Source: Thiobacter sp964445085
GTDB taxonomy: Bacteria > Pseudomonadota > Gammaproteobacteria > Burkholderiales > Thiobacteraceae
Assembly: GCA_964445085.1 (NCBI GenBank)
Contig: CAYUJV010000033.1
Span: 1-26,444 of the forward strand
Direction of reading: 5' to 3'
Length of the DNA: 26,444 nt
The notes beneath the pieces are model-generated. The model searched no databases. It had not been told where the DNA came from and saw only the letters and a list, made by a program, of their open reading frames with translations. Made by a program: the position numbers and the translations under genes. Numbering within the stretch: position 1 is the stretch's first letter; each line of letters opens with the position of its first letter. Positions 1-8,105 of this stretch are shown piece after piece.

Positions 1-1530
1 CAGCGCCAGGGCCAGCAGCCGCATGCCGCGGCCCGCCGCCTGCGCCATGGCCGCGTGCCAGTGATCGGGCGCGAGTGCTTCGTCGTCCGCGCCGCGCCGC
101 TGGCTGCTGCACAGGGCCAGTACCCGCTCCGGCGCGCCCTTGAGGTAGATGTAGCCGCGGCCCGTGTGGTCGTGGTGCAGCGTGGCCATGAAGCGGTGCT
201 CGGATTCGAACGGGATGACATCGGTGCGCGGCAGGGCCTCGTTCTCGAATTTCGGATCCAGCCCGGCCTTCATGCCCATGGCGAGCAGCGCGCCCTCGGT
301 GGGGTCGCCGGCGAGGGTCCAGTCGCCATGCTCGCGGCTGAGGCTCGCATCGTTGCACAGCATGGCCACGCGCGCGATTTCCGTCAGGATCGGATGCGCC
401 TCCGGCGAAACTTCCCGCTGCGCCAGGGCGAATCCGCCCTCCGGCGCATAGCCAGTGCCCGACACCTGGAAGCCGTGCTCGGCGGTGACGATTTCCTGCA
501 CCGTCATCTCGTTGCGGGTGAGGGTGCCGGTCTTGTCGGAGCAGATCACCGTCACCGAGCCCAGGGCCTCCACCGCCGGCAGCCGGCGCACGATCGCGCG
601 CCGCCGCGCCATCGCCTGCACGCCGATGGCGAGGGTGATGGTCAGAATCGCCGGCAGCCCTTCCGGAATCGCCGCCACCGCCAGTCCCACCGCGGCAAGG
701 AACATCTCGCCGACGCTGAAGCCGCGCACCAGCGTGCCGTAGGCGAAGGTGCCCGCGGCCAGCGCGAGGATCGCTCCCGTGAGCCAGTGGCCGAACTGCG
801 CCATCTTCCGCAGCAGCGGCGTCTGCAGCTCCGCCACTTCCGCCAGCATGCGGCTGATGCGGCCGATTTCCGTGGCGGCGCCGGTGGCCACCACCACGCC
901 CACGCCCTGGCCATAGGTGACCAGGGTGCCCGACCAGGCCATGCAGGCGCGGTCGCCCAGGGCTGCGGCGGCGTCGACGGGATCGGCCTGCTTTTCCACC
1001 GCCAGGGATTCTCCGGTGAGTGCGGCCTCCTCGACCTTCAGGCTCTTCACCTCGATCAGCCGCAGGTCGGCGGGCACCCGGTCGCCCGAGGCCAGGTAGA
1101 CGATGTCGCCCGGCACCAGTTCCGCCGCCTCCACCTCCTGACGGCGGCCGTCGCGCAGCACCTGGGCGTGGGGCGCGAGCATGTCGCGGATCGCTTCTAG
1201 CGCCTGCTCCGCCTTGCCCTCCTGGAGGAAGCCGATGGCGGCGTTGATCACCACCACCCCCAGGATCACCAGGCTGTCCACCCAGTGGCCGAGCAGGGCG
1301 GTGACGACGGCGGCGGCCAGCAGCACGTAGATCAACACGTTGTGGAACTGCAACAGGAAGCGCAGCAGCGGCCCGCGCTTCTTCGGCGGCGGCAGGACGT
1401 TGCGCCCGTGCCGCTGCAGGCGCTCGGCCACCTGCTGCGCCGAGAGCCCCTGACGCGTGGAGTCGAAGTGCGTCAGCGCGTCGGCAGCGGGCCGCGCGTG
1501 CCAATCCGGGGGGGAGGGCATGTGGGTCAT
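1..1530 (-). CDS. P-type cation-transporting ATPase, type II (SERCA-like), N-terminal 510 residues
   Basis: ATP-driven cation pump of the inner membrane. The frame runs unbroken from an ATG at 1530 to base 1, so the C-terminal part lies outside the window. Visible parts in order are an N-terminal cation-ATPase domain with the LRFLLQFHN stretch (about residues 50-60), two hydrophobic segments, the actuator motif TGES (172-175), the M4 motif PEGLP, the phosphorylation motif DKTGT with Asp332, and the nucleotide-binding motif KGAPE. PEGLP in M4 is typical of the type II Ca/Mn/Na-like pumps rather than of heavy-metal pumps, but the ion cannot be named from this part. A possible -10 (TATACA, 1614-1619 minus) lies upstream without a convincing -35. 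It is transcribed in the same direction as the broken DUF502 gene behind it. Confidence 0.95.
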   Translation of the reverse strand, partial: MTHMPSPPDWHARPAADALTHFDSTRQGLSAQQVAERLQRHGRNVLPPPKKRGPLLRFLLQFHNVLIYVLLAAAVVTALLGHWVDSLVILGVVVINAAIGFLQEGKAEQALEAIRDMLAPHAQVLRDGRRQEVEAAELVPGDIVYLASGDRVPADLRLIEVKSLKVEEAALTGESLAVEKQADPVDAAAALGDRACMAWSGTLVTYGQGVGVVVATGAATEIGRISRMLAEVAELQTPLLRKMAQFGHWLTGAILALAAGTFAYGTLVRGFSVGEMFLAAVGLAVAAIPEGLPAILTITLAIGVQAMARRRAIVRRLPAVEALGSVTVICSDKTGTLTRNEMTVQEIVTAEHGFQVSGTGYAPEGGFALAQREVSPEAHPILTEIARVAMLCNDASLSREHGDWTLAGDPTEGALLAMGMKAGLDPKFENEALPRTDVIPFESEHRFMATLHHDHTGRGYIYLKGAPERVLALCSSQRRGADDEALAPDHWHAAMAQAAGRGMRLLALAL

Positions 1531-1704
1531 CGAATCCGGCCTTTGTTCCGAGTCGGGCTGCCGTATGCATGCCGCCCAGTTGACGCCCCCGCATTTGGCG
1601 GGTGCATGGTTTATGTATACACGACCGCGATGACGGGCGAACGTTCCGTCACGCGGCGCCGCCTGCCGGCGCCGGGCGGGATAACACGGAGCGCGCGGAA
1701 GCCT

Positions 1705-2257
1705 TCAATCCCGTGTCGCGGGCAACTCGCCCGGGCACGTGAAGCGCACCCGGGCCGACACATTGGTGTCGCCAGTCATGACGAAGGTCATTGCCTCTCC
1801 GGAGTGGGGAAGCTGATCAGCAATACGCGCTGCCCGGTGGCCGGCGGCTGGCGCAGGGTCTGCAAAGAGCGCTTGGTGGCACCGTAGATGGCCTGCACCA
1901 GCGGCAGGGGCGTGAGCAGACGCTCCATCCACGCAATCAGCCGCCGCCCCACGACCACGGATGCGAGCAGGCCGATGCCATACACGCTGGCGACGGTGAG
2001 CAGGGCGGCGAACACGTAATGCACCGTCGGGTTCGTCAGCCAATCCGTGAGCGTCTCGGCCAGCGGCCGCAGCGCGCGGGTGGCGGTGCGCAGGAAGGGC
2101 GCCCCGGTCTTCGCCAGCAGGCTGAAGACGAAGTCGAACACGAGCTAGGTCACCCATAGGGGTGCGACGGTAAAAAAGCCGATCAGCAGGTAGCGCCAGA
2201 AACGGGCGCCGCCGCGTGATGAAGTCGAGCACGTGCGGGGCGAGGCGGTTCTTTCAT
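1705..2257 (-). pseudogene. DUF502-family membrane protein gene, broken by an in-frame stop and an internal deletion
   Basis: The DUF502 protein family is visible in pieces. RYLLIGFFTVAPLWVT ends in a TAG at 2145-2147; the same frame continues at once with LVFDFVFSLLAKTGAP up to QRVLLISFPTPE near 1800. Intact relatives, as I recall them, read WVT-W-LVFDF, so TGG to TAG is the simplest explanation. After FPTPE the frame stops at 1788, while another frame picks up EAMTFVMTGDTNVSARVRF to a stop at 1705, which resembles the family's C-terminal end. The usual middle part of about 50 residues (with a VPTTPNPTSG-like motif) is missing, so a deletion that also shifts the frame lies at about 1794-1802. 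The 5' end is also unclear: an ATG at 2257 is not in frame with RYLLIG, which may be a third lesion. No function is expected. Confidence 0.8.
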
Positions 2258-2543
2258 ACTCTGGTCGGCGCCGTCTGCTCCACGCGCAGGCACTCCATTT
2301 TGAGCAGGTAGGGCAGCGGGAGCGTGCCTGGGCAGTGATCCGCGGGCAACGCGTGGCATAGCGCTGGCGCAAAGGTGGGGATGGTTGGTCACGGGGTCTC
2401 GCTGGCCAATCGCGTGCCGGGTCAGCGGTGGTCCGGAGATCGCTGCAAAGCCATGCTGGCATGGGTTGCCGCAGGGCGGCCACCCGCGGCGGCAATGAAA
2501 ACGGGTCAGCGGTCGGCATTTGGCCGCAGCCGGCAACGGCCTC
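2258..2543. other. Intergenic stretch without a recognisable gene
   Basis: Between the broken DUF502 gene and the tetR promoter I see no protein family in any frame. Frames are open only because of high GC content. The one structure noticed is a 12-base direct repeat, CGGGTCAGCGGT, at 2418-2429 and 2502-2513. It may be the eroded upstream part of the broken gene's locus. Confidence 0.5.
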
Positions 2544-2571
2544 TTGCATCGCGGCGGTGTTTCGGTAAGAT
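2544..2571 (+). promoter_or_regulatory. Candidate sigma-70 promoter of the tetR-efflux operon
   Basis: A weak -35 (TTGCAT, 2544-2549) and a -10 (TAAGAT, 2566-2571) are separated by 16 bases in an AT-rich island just before tetR. The position supports the tetR start at 2621 rather than the longer in-frame ATGs upstream. Confidence 0.45.
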
Positions 2572-2585
2572 AGTAATAGATTACT
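2572..2585. promoter_or_regulatory. Palindrome at the tetR transcription start, candidate TetR operator
   Basis: AGTAAT-AG-ATTACT is an inverted repeat with perfect 6-base arms. It sits immediately downstream of the candidate -10, over the expected transcription start, where a self-repressing TetR protein commonly binds. The repeat is seen directly; the binding protein is inferred from position. Confidence 0.5.
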
Positions 2586-2620
2586 TACTTCTCTCATCCG
2601 CTTCTCCGGGGTCCGAATTC

Positions 2621-3223
2621 ATGACTGGGCGTTGCCCACACCTGCCGGCCGAAGAGCGGCGCGCGGTCACCGTGGAAACCGTGATCGAGCTGGCCGCCGA
2701 ACAGAATCCGAGCGACATCACGACCACGGCCATCGCCCAGCGCATGGGCCTGACCCAGGGTGCCTTGTTCCGGCACTTTCCCACCAAGGAGGCGATTCTC
2801 GAGGCAGTGATGTCCTGGGTCGCCGAACGCCTGATGCGCGGCGTGGACGAGGCGGCGAACGGCGCCGCCTCGCCGGTCGCCGCCCTGGAGGCGGTGTTCA
2901 TGGCGCACATCGACTTCGTCGCCGAACATCCTGGCGTGCCGCGCATGCTCTTCGGCGAGCTGCAAAAGCCCGGGGAGACCCTCCCCAAGGGCATCGCCCG
3001 CACCCTGATCCAGCGCTATGGCGAGCGGCTGCGTCGCCTGCTCAAGGCGGGCAAGGCGGCGGGGGAGCTCGATCCGAAGCTGAATGTCGATGCCGCCGTG
3101 GCGGCCTTCATCGGTTCGATCCAGGGACTGGTGATGCAATCCCTGCTCGCCGGGGACGTAAAACGCCTACGCCGCGACGCGCCCGGCGTGTTCGCGATCT
3201 ACCGGCGCGGCATCGGGAGCTGA
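2621..3223 (+). CDS. TetR/AcrR-family transcriptional regulator
   Basis: A 200-residue regulator, the usual TetR length. The N-terminal helix-turn-helix covers about residues 30-55 (ITTTAIAQRMGLTQGALFRHFPTKEAI, quoted in part), with the family's typical GLTQGALFRHF-like recognition helix and the KEAIL that follows. The remaining helical part is the ligand-binding and dimerisation domain and names no ligand. The next gene starts one base after its stop codon, so it is the first gene of the exporter operon and probably represses that operon, including itself, through the palindrome at 2572-2585. The ATG at 2621 was chosen because promoter and palindrome lie just upstream; longer in-frame starts would cross them. 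The ribosome site is weak. Confidence 0.92.
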   Translation: MTGRCPHLPAEERRAVTVETVIELAAEQNPSDITTTAIAQRMGLTQGALFRHFPTKEAILEAVMSWVAERLMRGVDEAANGAASPVAALEAVFMAHIDFVAEHPGVPRMLFGELQKPGETLPKGIARTLIQRYGERLRRLLKAGKAAGELDPKLNVDAAVAAFIGSIQGLVMQSLLAGDVKRLRRDAPGVFAIYRRGIGS

Positions 3224-3224
3224 C

Positions 3225-4382
3225 ATGACACTGAAACTTCCCCGCCTGCAGCGCCGCACATGGGGGCTGGTCGCCACCATCGTTCCATTGCTCCTGCTGT
3301 TCGTGTATGTCGCGCTGCGCTCCGGCCCGCTTGCGCCCGTTGCGGTAACAGTCGCCGCCGTGGAGCGGCAATCGCTGGCGCCGGCGCTATTCGGCATCGG
3401 CACGGTGCAGGCGCGTTTCACCTACCGGATCGGACCCACCGTTGCCGGCCGCGTCGGGCGCCTGGACGTGCATGTCGGCGATGCTGTGAAGGCGGGCCAG
3501 GTGCTGGGCGAGATGGATCCGGTCGATCTGGATGCGCGCGTCCGTGCCGGGGAGGCCGCGCTCAAAGCCGCGGCGGCGGCGGTGAGCCAGGCCGAGGCGA
3601 AACTGGTCTATGCCCGTGCCCAGGCCGAGCGCTATGCGCAGCTGCTCGCGGTGCGCGGCACCAGCGAGGAGAGCGTGGCGACCAAGCGGCAGGAACTGGA
3701 CGTGGCCCAGGCCGCCTACGCCGCGACGCGCGAGGACGTCGTCCGTCTGCGCGGCGAATTGGATGCCCTGCGCGCCCAGCGCGGCAACCTGAAACTGGTG
3801 GCGCCGGTGGCCGGACTGGTGACGGCGCGCGACGCCGACCCGGGCACGACCGTGGTCGCCGGCCAGGCCGTGGTCGAACTGATCGATCCGGCAAGCCTGT
3901 GGATCGACACCCGCTTCGACCAGATCAGCGCCGAAGGGCTCGCGGCGGGCCTGCCCGCGCAGATCCGCCTGCGTTCGCGGCAGAGCCAGCTGCTGCCGGG
4001 ACGGGTGTTGCGCGTGGAGCCGCTGGCGGACGCGGTCACCGAGGAAACCCTGGCCAAGATCGTGTTCGACCGCGTGCCGCAACCGCTGCCGCCGATCGGC
4101 GAGCTGGCGGAGGTGACGGTCGCTCTGCCCGCGTTGCCGGCCGCTCCCGCGATCCCCAATGCCGCGATCCGCGAGGTGGGCGGAAAGCGCGGCGTGTGGG
4201 TGCTGGAGGGCGATGGGCTGCGCTTCGTCCCGGTCAGGCTCGGGCGTGCCGATCTCGACGGCAGGGTGCAGGTGCTGCAGGGCCTGGACGCCGGCCAGCG
4301 CGTCGTCATCTACAGCGAGAAGGCGCTCAGCGCGCGCAGCCGCGTCCACGTGGTCGAGCGCATCGCCGGAGCGCGGCGATGA
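3225..4382 (+). CDS. Periplasmic adaptor (membrane-fusion protein, HlyD/RND-type) of an ABC exporter
   Basis: A 385-residue adaptor that links an inner-membrane pump to an outer-membrane channel. An N-terminal membrane anchor (about residues 13-31) is followed by a biotinyl-lipoyl-like half motif (GRVGRLDVHVGDAVKAGQVL, about 75-95), a long Ala/Glu/Arg-rich coiled-coil hairpin (about 105-190), the second lipoyl half (LVAPVAGLVTARDADPGTTV) and beta-barrel domains to the C-terminus. Its ATG follows the tetR stop by one base, and its stop overlaps the permease start (ATGA), so the genes are translationally coupled. The partners immediately downstream make it the adaptor of a MacAB-like or DevBCA-like pump. 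The substrate is unknown. Confidence 0.92.
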   Translation: MTLKLPRLQRRTWGLVATIVPLLLLFVYVALRSGPLAPVAVTVAAVERQSLAPALFGIGTVQARFTYRIGPTVAGRVGRLDVHVGDAVKAGQVLGEMDPVDLDARVRAGEAALKAAAAAVSQAEAKLVYARAQAERYAQLLAVRGTSEESVATKRQELDVAQAAYAATREDVVRLRGELDALRAQRGNLKLVAPVAGLVTARDADPGTTVVAGQAVVELIDPASLWIDTRFDQISAEGLAAGLPAQIRLRSRQSQLLPGRVLRVEPLADAVTEETLAKIVFDRVPQPLPPIGELAEVTVALPALPAAPAIPNAAIREVGGKRGVWVLEGDGLRFVPVRLGRADLDGRVQVLQGLDAGQRVVIYSEKALSARSRVHVVERIAGARR

Positions 4383-5581
4383 TCAGCCTGGCCGGCCGCG
4401 ACATCCTGCATGCCTGGGGCAAGTTCATCTTCACCGGTGTCGGGCTGGGGCTGTTGATCGGCGTCACCCTCACCATGGCCGGGGTGTATCGCGGCATGGT
4501 GGACGACGGCAAGGCCCTGCTCGACAACAGCGGCGCCGATCTGTGGGTGGTGCAGAAGGACACCCTCGGCCCCTACGCCGAATCCTCCAGCGTGTACGAC
4601 GACCTGTGGCGCGGCATCCGCGCGATGCCGGGCGTGGCCGCCGCCGCCAACGTCACCTATCTCACCATGCAGGTGGGCAAGGGGGACAGGGACGTGCGGG
4701 CGATGGTGGTGGGCATAATGGCCGGCCAGCCCGGCGATCCGGGCTGGCCGCCCTATCTGATCGCCGGCCGCCAGATCACCCGCGGCCACTACGAGGCGGT
4801 AGCAGACGTCGCCACCGGCTTCCGGCTGGGCGATGTGCTGAAGATCCGCCGCAACCACTACGCCGTGGTCGGGCTCACCCGCCGCATGGTCTCGTCCAGT
4901 GGCGACCCGATGGTGTTCATCCCGCTCAAGGATGCGCAGGAGGCCCAGTTCCTCAAGGACAACGACGCCATCCTGATGCAGCGCCGCCGCACCGCGGCCA
5001 ATCCCGCCTTCGACCGTCCCAGCGTGCCGGGACTGCTCGACGCCATCCTCGCCTCGCAGACCAGCAACAACTACGTCAACGCCGTTCTGGTGCGGCTCGC
5101 ACCCGGCTACACACCGCAGGAAGTGGCCGAGCCGATCCGCCGCTGGAAGCGGCTCACCGTGTACGACCGCACGCAGATGGAGGCGATCCTGGTCGGCAAG
5201 CTCATCGCCACCTCGGCCAAGCAGATCGGCATGTTCCTGATGATCCTGGCGATGGTGAGCGCTGCCATCGTCGCCTTCATCATCTACACCCTCACCATGG
5301 ACAAGATCCGTGAAATCGCGGTGTTGAAGCTCATCGGCACGAAGAACCGCACCATTGCCGCGATGATCCTGCAGCAGGCGCTGGTGCTGGGCGTGATCGG
5401 CTTCGTCGTCGGCAAGATCAGCGCCACCTTCGCCGCGCCGCTGTTCCCCAAGTATGTGCTGCTGATGCCCCAGGATTCGGTGGTCGGCTTTTTTGCCATC
5501 CTGCTGATTTGCGCGCTGGCCAGCCTGGTGGCGATTCGCATCGCGCTCAAGGTCGATCCGGCCGAGGCGATCGGAGGCTGA
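4379..5581 (+). CDS. ABC transporter permease, FtsX/MacB type
   Basis: A 400-residue inner-membrane subunit with the layout of type VII (MacB/FtsX-like) permeases: one N-terminal membrane segment (about residues 16-38), a large periplasmic domain (about 40-280) and three C-terminal segments (FLMILAMVSAAIVAFIIYTL, ALVLGVIGFVVGK and FFAILLICALASLVA regions). The cytoplasmic coupling stretch MDKIREIAVLKLIGTK between TM2 and TM3 is characteristic of FtsX domains. In this class the ATPase drives periplasmic movement rather than moving substrate through the membrane. The ATG overlaps the adaptor stop by 4 bases and the ATPase gene starts one base after its own stop. Confidence 0.92.
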   Translation: MISLAGRDILHAWGKFIFTGVGLGLLIGVTLTMAGVYRGMVDDGKALLDNSGADLWVVQKDTLGPYAESSSVYDDLWRGIRAMPGVAAAANVTYLTMQVGKGDRDVRAMVVGIMAGQPGDPGWPPYLIAGRQITRGHYEAVADVATGFRLGDVLKIRRNHYAVVGLTRRMVSSSGDPMVFIPLKDAQEAQFLKDNDAILMQRRRTAANPAFDRPSVPGLLDAILASQTSNNYVNAVLVRLAPGYTPQEVAEPIRRWKRLTVYDRTQMEAILVGKLIATSAKQIGMFLMILAMVSAAIVAFIIYTLTMDKIREIAVLKLIGTKNRTIAAMILQQALVLGVIGFVVGKISATFAAPLFPKYVLLMPQDSVVGFFAILLICALASLVAIRIALKVDPAEAIGG

Positions 5582-5582
5582 G

Positions 5583-6293
5583 ATGGCGGGCAAGGGCATT
5601 CGCATCGAAGGGCTGAAGAAGCGCTATGGCACGGGCGACACCGCCGTCGATGCGCTGAAGGGCGTGGACATGGTCGTGGAGCCGGGCGAAGTGGTGGGGC
5701 TGATCGGCCCCTCGGGTTCGGGCAAGACCACCCTGCTCAAATGCCTGGGCGCGGTGATCGACCCGACCGCCGGGCACATGAGGCTCGGCGACGAGGTGAT
5801 CTACGACCAGGGCTGGAAGGTGCGCGACCTGCGTGCTCTGCGCCGTGACAAGATCGGCTTCGTGTTCCAGGCGCCGTATCTGATTCCCTTCCTCGACGTC
5901 ACCGACAACGTGGCCCTGCTGCCCATGCTCGCCGGCGTGCCCAACGATCAGGCCCGGCAACGCGCCCTGGACCTGCTCGAAGCCCTGGACGTGCGGCACC
6001 GGGCGCGCGCCATGCCGGCGCAGCTGTCCGGTGGCGAGCAGCAGCGGGTGGCCATCGCCCGCGGACTGGTCAACCGCCCGCCGGTGATCCTGGCCGACGA
6101 GCCCACCGCGCCCCTCGATTCGCAGCGCGCGCTGACGGTGATCCGCATCCTCAACGACATGGCGAGGAAATACGAGACCGCCATCGTTGTCGTCACCCAC
6201 GACGAGAAGATCATCCCGACCTTCAGGCGCATCTATCACATCCGCGACGGCGTCACCCATGAGGAAGCCGGCGAGGGGCGGGGCTTCGACTGA
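5583..6293 (+). CDS. ABC transporter ATP-binding protein (LolD/MacB-like)
   Basis: A 236-residue nucleotide-binding subunit with every catalytic motif intact: Walker A GPSGSGKT (42-49), Q-loop Gln96 (FVFQAPYLIP), signature LSGGEQQ (148-154), Walker B VILADEP with Glu173, and the switch His206 (VVVTHDEK). LSGGEQQRVAIARG and the PYLIPFLDV region are typical of the MacB/LolD branch that pairs with FtsX-type permeases. It lies one base after the permease stop, and its TGA at 6291-6293 touches the region of the outer-membrane gene, so all parts of the pump are co-transcribed. Confidence 0.95.
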   Translation: MAGKGIRIEGLKKRYGTGDTAVDALKGVDMVVEPGEVVGLIGPSGSGKTTLLKCLGAVIDPTAGHMRLGDEVIYDQGWKVRDLRALRRDKIGFVFQAPYLIPFLDVTDNVALLPMLAGVPNDQARQRALDLLEALDVRHRARAMPAQLSGGEQQRVAIARGLVNRPPVILADEPTAPLDSQRALTVIRILNDMARKYETAIVVVTHDEKIIPTFRRIYHIRDGVTHEEAGEGRGFD

Positions 6294-6325
6294 TGGCGCG
6301 CTTTCCATTTCATGCGCAGCAAACC

Positions 6326-6330
6326 AGGAG
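6326..6330 (+). promoter_or_regulatory. Ribosome binding site that decides the start of the outer-membrane lipoprotein
   Basis: AGGAG stands 7 bases before a GTG at 6338. The earlier ATG at 6293, which overlaps the ATPase stop, has no such site and would put 15 extra residues before the signal peptide. The GTG is therefore preferred. Confidence 0.65.
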
Positions 6331-6337
6331 CATTGCC

Positions 6338-7852
6338 GTGCCACACGCCCGTGTTCTTCGTCCCTCGCCTTCCTTTTTGCTCGCGGGCCTGACCGTGGCC
6401 ACGCTGCTGGGCGGCTGCGCGGCCGGGCCAGACTTCCAGCGGCCCGCGGCGCCCGCCGTCCAAACCTATACCGCTGCTCCGCTTCCGCAAAGGACGGCTT
6501 CGGCACCGGTGGCGCACGGTGCCACCCAGGGCATCGGCCTGACCCACGCCCTGCCGCAGCGCTGGTGGGAGGCGCTGGGTTCCCTCAGGCTGGATGCCCT
6601 GATCGACGCGGCGCTCGCGGCCAATCCGAGCCTCGCGGCAGCCGAGGCGACGCTGCGCCAGGCGCAGGAGCTCCACGCGGCCCGGGCCGGTTCGACCCGG
6701 TTTCCGCAAGTCGACGCGCGGCTCTCCGCGCAGCGCCAGCGCCTGAACCCCAGCAGCCTGGGACAGAGCGGCGAGCCGCGCGAATTCAGCCTGCTCAATG
6801 CGGGGGTCGGCGTGCGTTATCAATGGGATCTCGCCGGCGGCAACCGGCGGACGCTCGAAGTGCTGGCCGCGCGCGCCGACTACGAACGGCATCGCCTGGA
6901 AGGCGCGCGCCTGCTGCTCGCCGGCAACATCGCCACGGCCGCCATCACGCGCGCCCGGCTCGCCGCCCAGATCGAGGCGCTCGAGGCGATCGCCCAGGCA
7001 CAGGAACAACACCTCGCGATCGCACGGGACCGGCTGCGGCTGGGACAGGCCGCGCCGGACGAAGTCCTCTCTCTGCAGGGCCAGTGGGAAGGGACGCGCG
7101 CCCAGATTCCCGCCCTCATCCAGCAGCGGCTGCAGACGGAACATCTGCTGGCCACCCTTGCCGGCCGCGCCCCTGCCGCCGGCGGCGATTTCGCCTTTTC
7201 TCTCGCGGACTTCCAGCTGCCGGCGGAGCTCCCGCTGATTGTGCCGTCCGAACTCGTCCGTGGCCGCCCCGACATCCGCGCCGCCGAAGCGCCGATGCAC
7301 GCGGCCAATGCCGAATACGGCGCCGCCGTGGCGCGGCTGTACCCGCAGATCGACCTGTCGGCGAGTCTTGCCAGTCAGGCATTGACCAGCGGGGCGCTGT
7401 TCGGCAGCGGCACGGCCGTCTGGAGCCTGCTCGGCCAGCTGACGCAGCCGCTGTTCAACCCCGGACTGCCGGCGGAGAAGCGCGCGGCGCTCGCCGCCTT
7501 CGAGGCCGCCGCCGCGAACTATCAGCAGCTGGTCCTGGACGGGTTGCGCAACGTGGCCGATGTCCTGGGCGCGGTGGACAACGACGCCCGGACCCTCGCC
7601 TCCCTCGCCGCCGCCGATGCTGCCGCCCGCGCCGGTTTGGAGTCCGTCCGGCAGCGCCATGCGCTCGGCGCCGCCGGCTACGTCGAAGTCCTGGTCGCCG
7701 GCCAGCAGGTCGAGCGCAACCGGCTGAACCTGATCGCGGCCCAGGCGCAACGGCTCATGGACAGCGTTGCCCTGTACCTGGCATTGGGAGGCGGCAGCGT
7801 CACCGAGAACGCTGGCGGAGAAATCGGCGCCTCGGCCCGCGCGGCCTTCTGA
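6338..7852 (+). CDS. Outer-membrane efflux lipoprotein, NodT/OprM-like (TolC family)
   Basis: A 504-residue outer-membrane channel that completes the tripartite exporter. With the GTG start the signal peptide ends in a lipobox LGGC, lipidated Cys27. It is followed by the AAGPDFQRP stretch typical of NodT-family proteins (usually CxxGPDYxxP). Two OEP repeats follow, including WWEALGSLRLDALIDAALAANPSL near the start, a VPSELVRGRPDIRAAEAPMHAAN motif mid-protein, and a second repeat ending in LYLALGGG. It is the last gene of the operon; no obvious terminator on the plus strand follows before the tRNA gene. An ATG at 6293 in frame (519 residues) is the alternative start. Confidence 0.93.
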   Translation: MPHARVLRPSPSFLLAGLTVATLLGGCAAGPDFQRPAAPAVQTYTAAPLPQRTASAPVAHGATQGIGLTHALPQRWWEALGSLRLDALIDAALAANPSLAAAEATLRQAQELHAARAGSTRFPQVDARLSAQRQRLNPSSLGQSGEPREFSLLNAGVGVRYQWDLAGGNRRTLEVLAARADYERHRLEGARLLLAGNIATAAITRARLAAQIEALEAIAQAQEQHLAIARDRLRLGQAAPDEVLSLQGQWEGTRAQIPALIQQRLQTEHLLATLAGRAPAAGGDFAFSLADFQLPAELPLIVPSELVRGRPDIRAAEAPMHAANAEYGAAVARLYPQIDLSASLASQALTSGALFGSGTAVWSLLGQLTQPLFNPGLPAEKRAALAAFEAAAANYQQLVLDGLRNVADVLGAVDNDARTLASLAAADAAARAGLESVRQRHALGAAGYVEVLVAGQQVERNRLNLIAAQAQRLMDSVALYLALGGGSVTENAGGEIGASARAAF

Positions 7853-7951
7853 TCGGCGGCCGTGGCAGGAGACGGCAGGCGCGGCAGATCGGCAAAGCCT
7901 TTCCCGCGTCGGGGTGTCCGGCTGCTGCGCAAACGAAGCATCGCCAAAAGC

Positions 7952-7979
7952 AAAAAAGCCCGGAACGGGTCCGGGCTTC
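7952..7979 (-). terminator. Rho-independent terminator of tRNA-Phe
   Basis: Read on the minus strand, AAGCCCGG and CCGGGCTT form a stem with a short loop, followed by a run of T (A-run at 7952-7957 on plus). It starts seven bases past the tRNA 3' end. Confidence 0.85.
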
Positions 7980-7985
7980 TGTGTA

Positions 7986-8061
<76 letters not shown>

Positions 8062-8064
8062 AGA

Positions 8065-8092
8065 GACCGCCGGAGAGATCGCGCCGGCGGTC
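8065..8092 (-). repeat. Perfect 9-base-pair hairpin in the tRNA-Phe 5' leader
   Basis: GACCGCCGG and CCGGCGGTC flank a 10-base loop between the promoter and the mature tRNA 5' end. Its place suggests a structured leader removed by RNase P. Confidence 0.6.
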
Positions 8093-8105
8093 GGGAAAGC
8101 GCGAC

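Noticed and set aside
55..1200. Long open frame on the plus strand opposite the P-type ATPase
   Set aside because: It is an antisense frame of a real gene; it is His/Arg/Gly-rich without any recognisable domain, as usual for GC-rich DNA.
1651..1680. GGCGCC-rich inverted repeat as a terminator before the ATPase gene
   Set aside because: Short arms (6 bases) and no T-run on either strand; expected by chance in this composition.
2457..2480. TGGCATGGGTTGCC as a sigma-54 promoter upstream of tetR
   Set aside because: GG and GC are only 8 bases apart; sigma-54 sites need 10.
3260..4378. In-frame upstream extension of the ABC permease to a start at 3260
   Set aside because: This part overlaps the adaptor gene in another frame and encodes Arg/Gly-rich sequence; the true start ATG 4379 overlaps the adaptor stop and begins a normal membrane segment.
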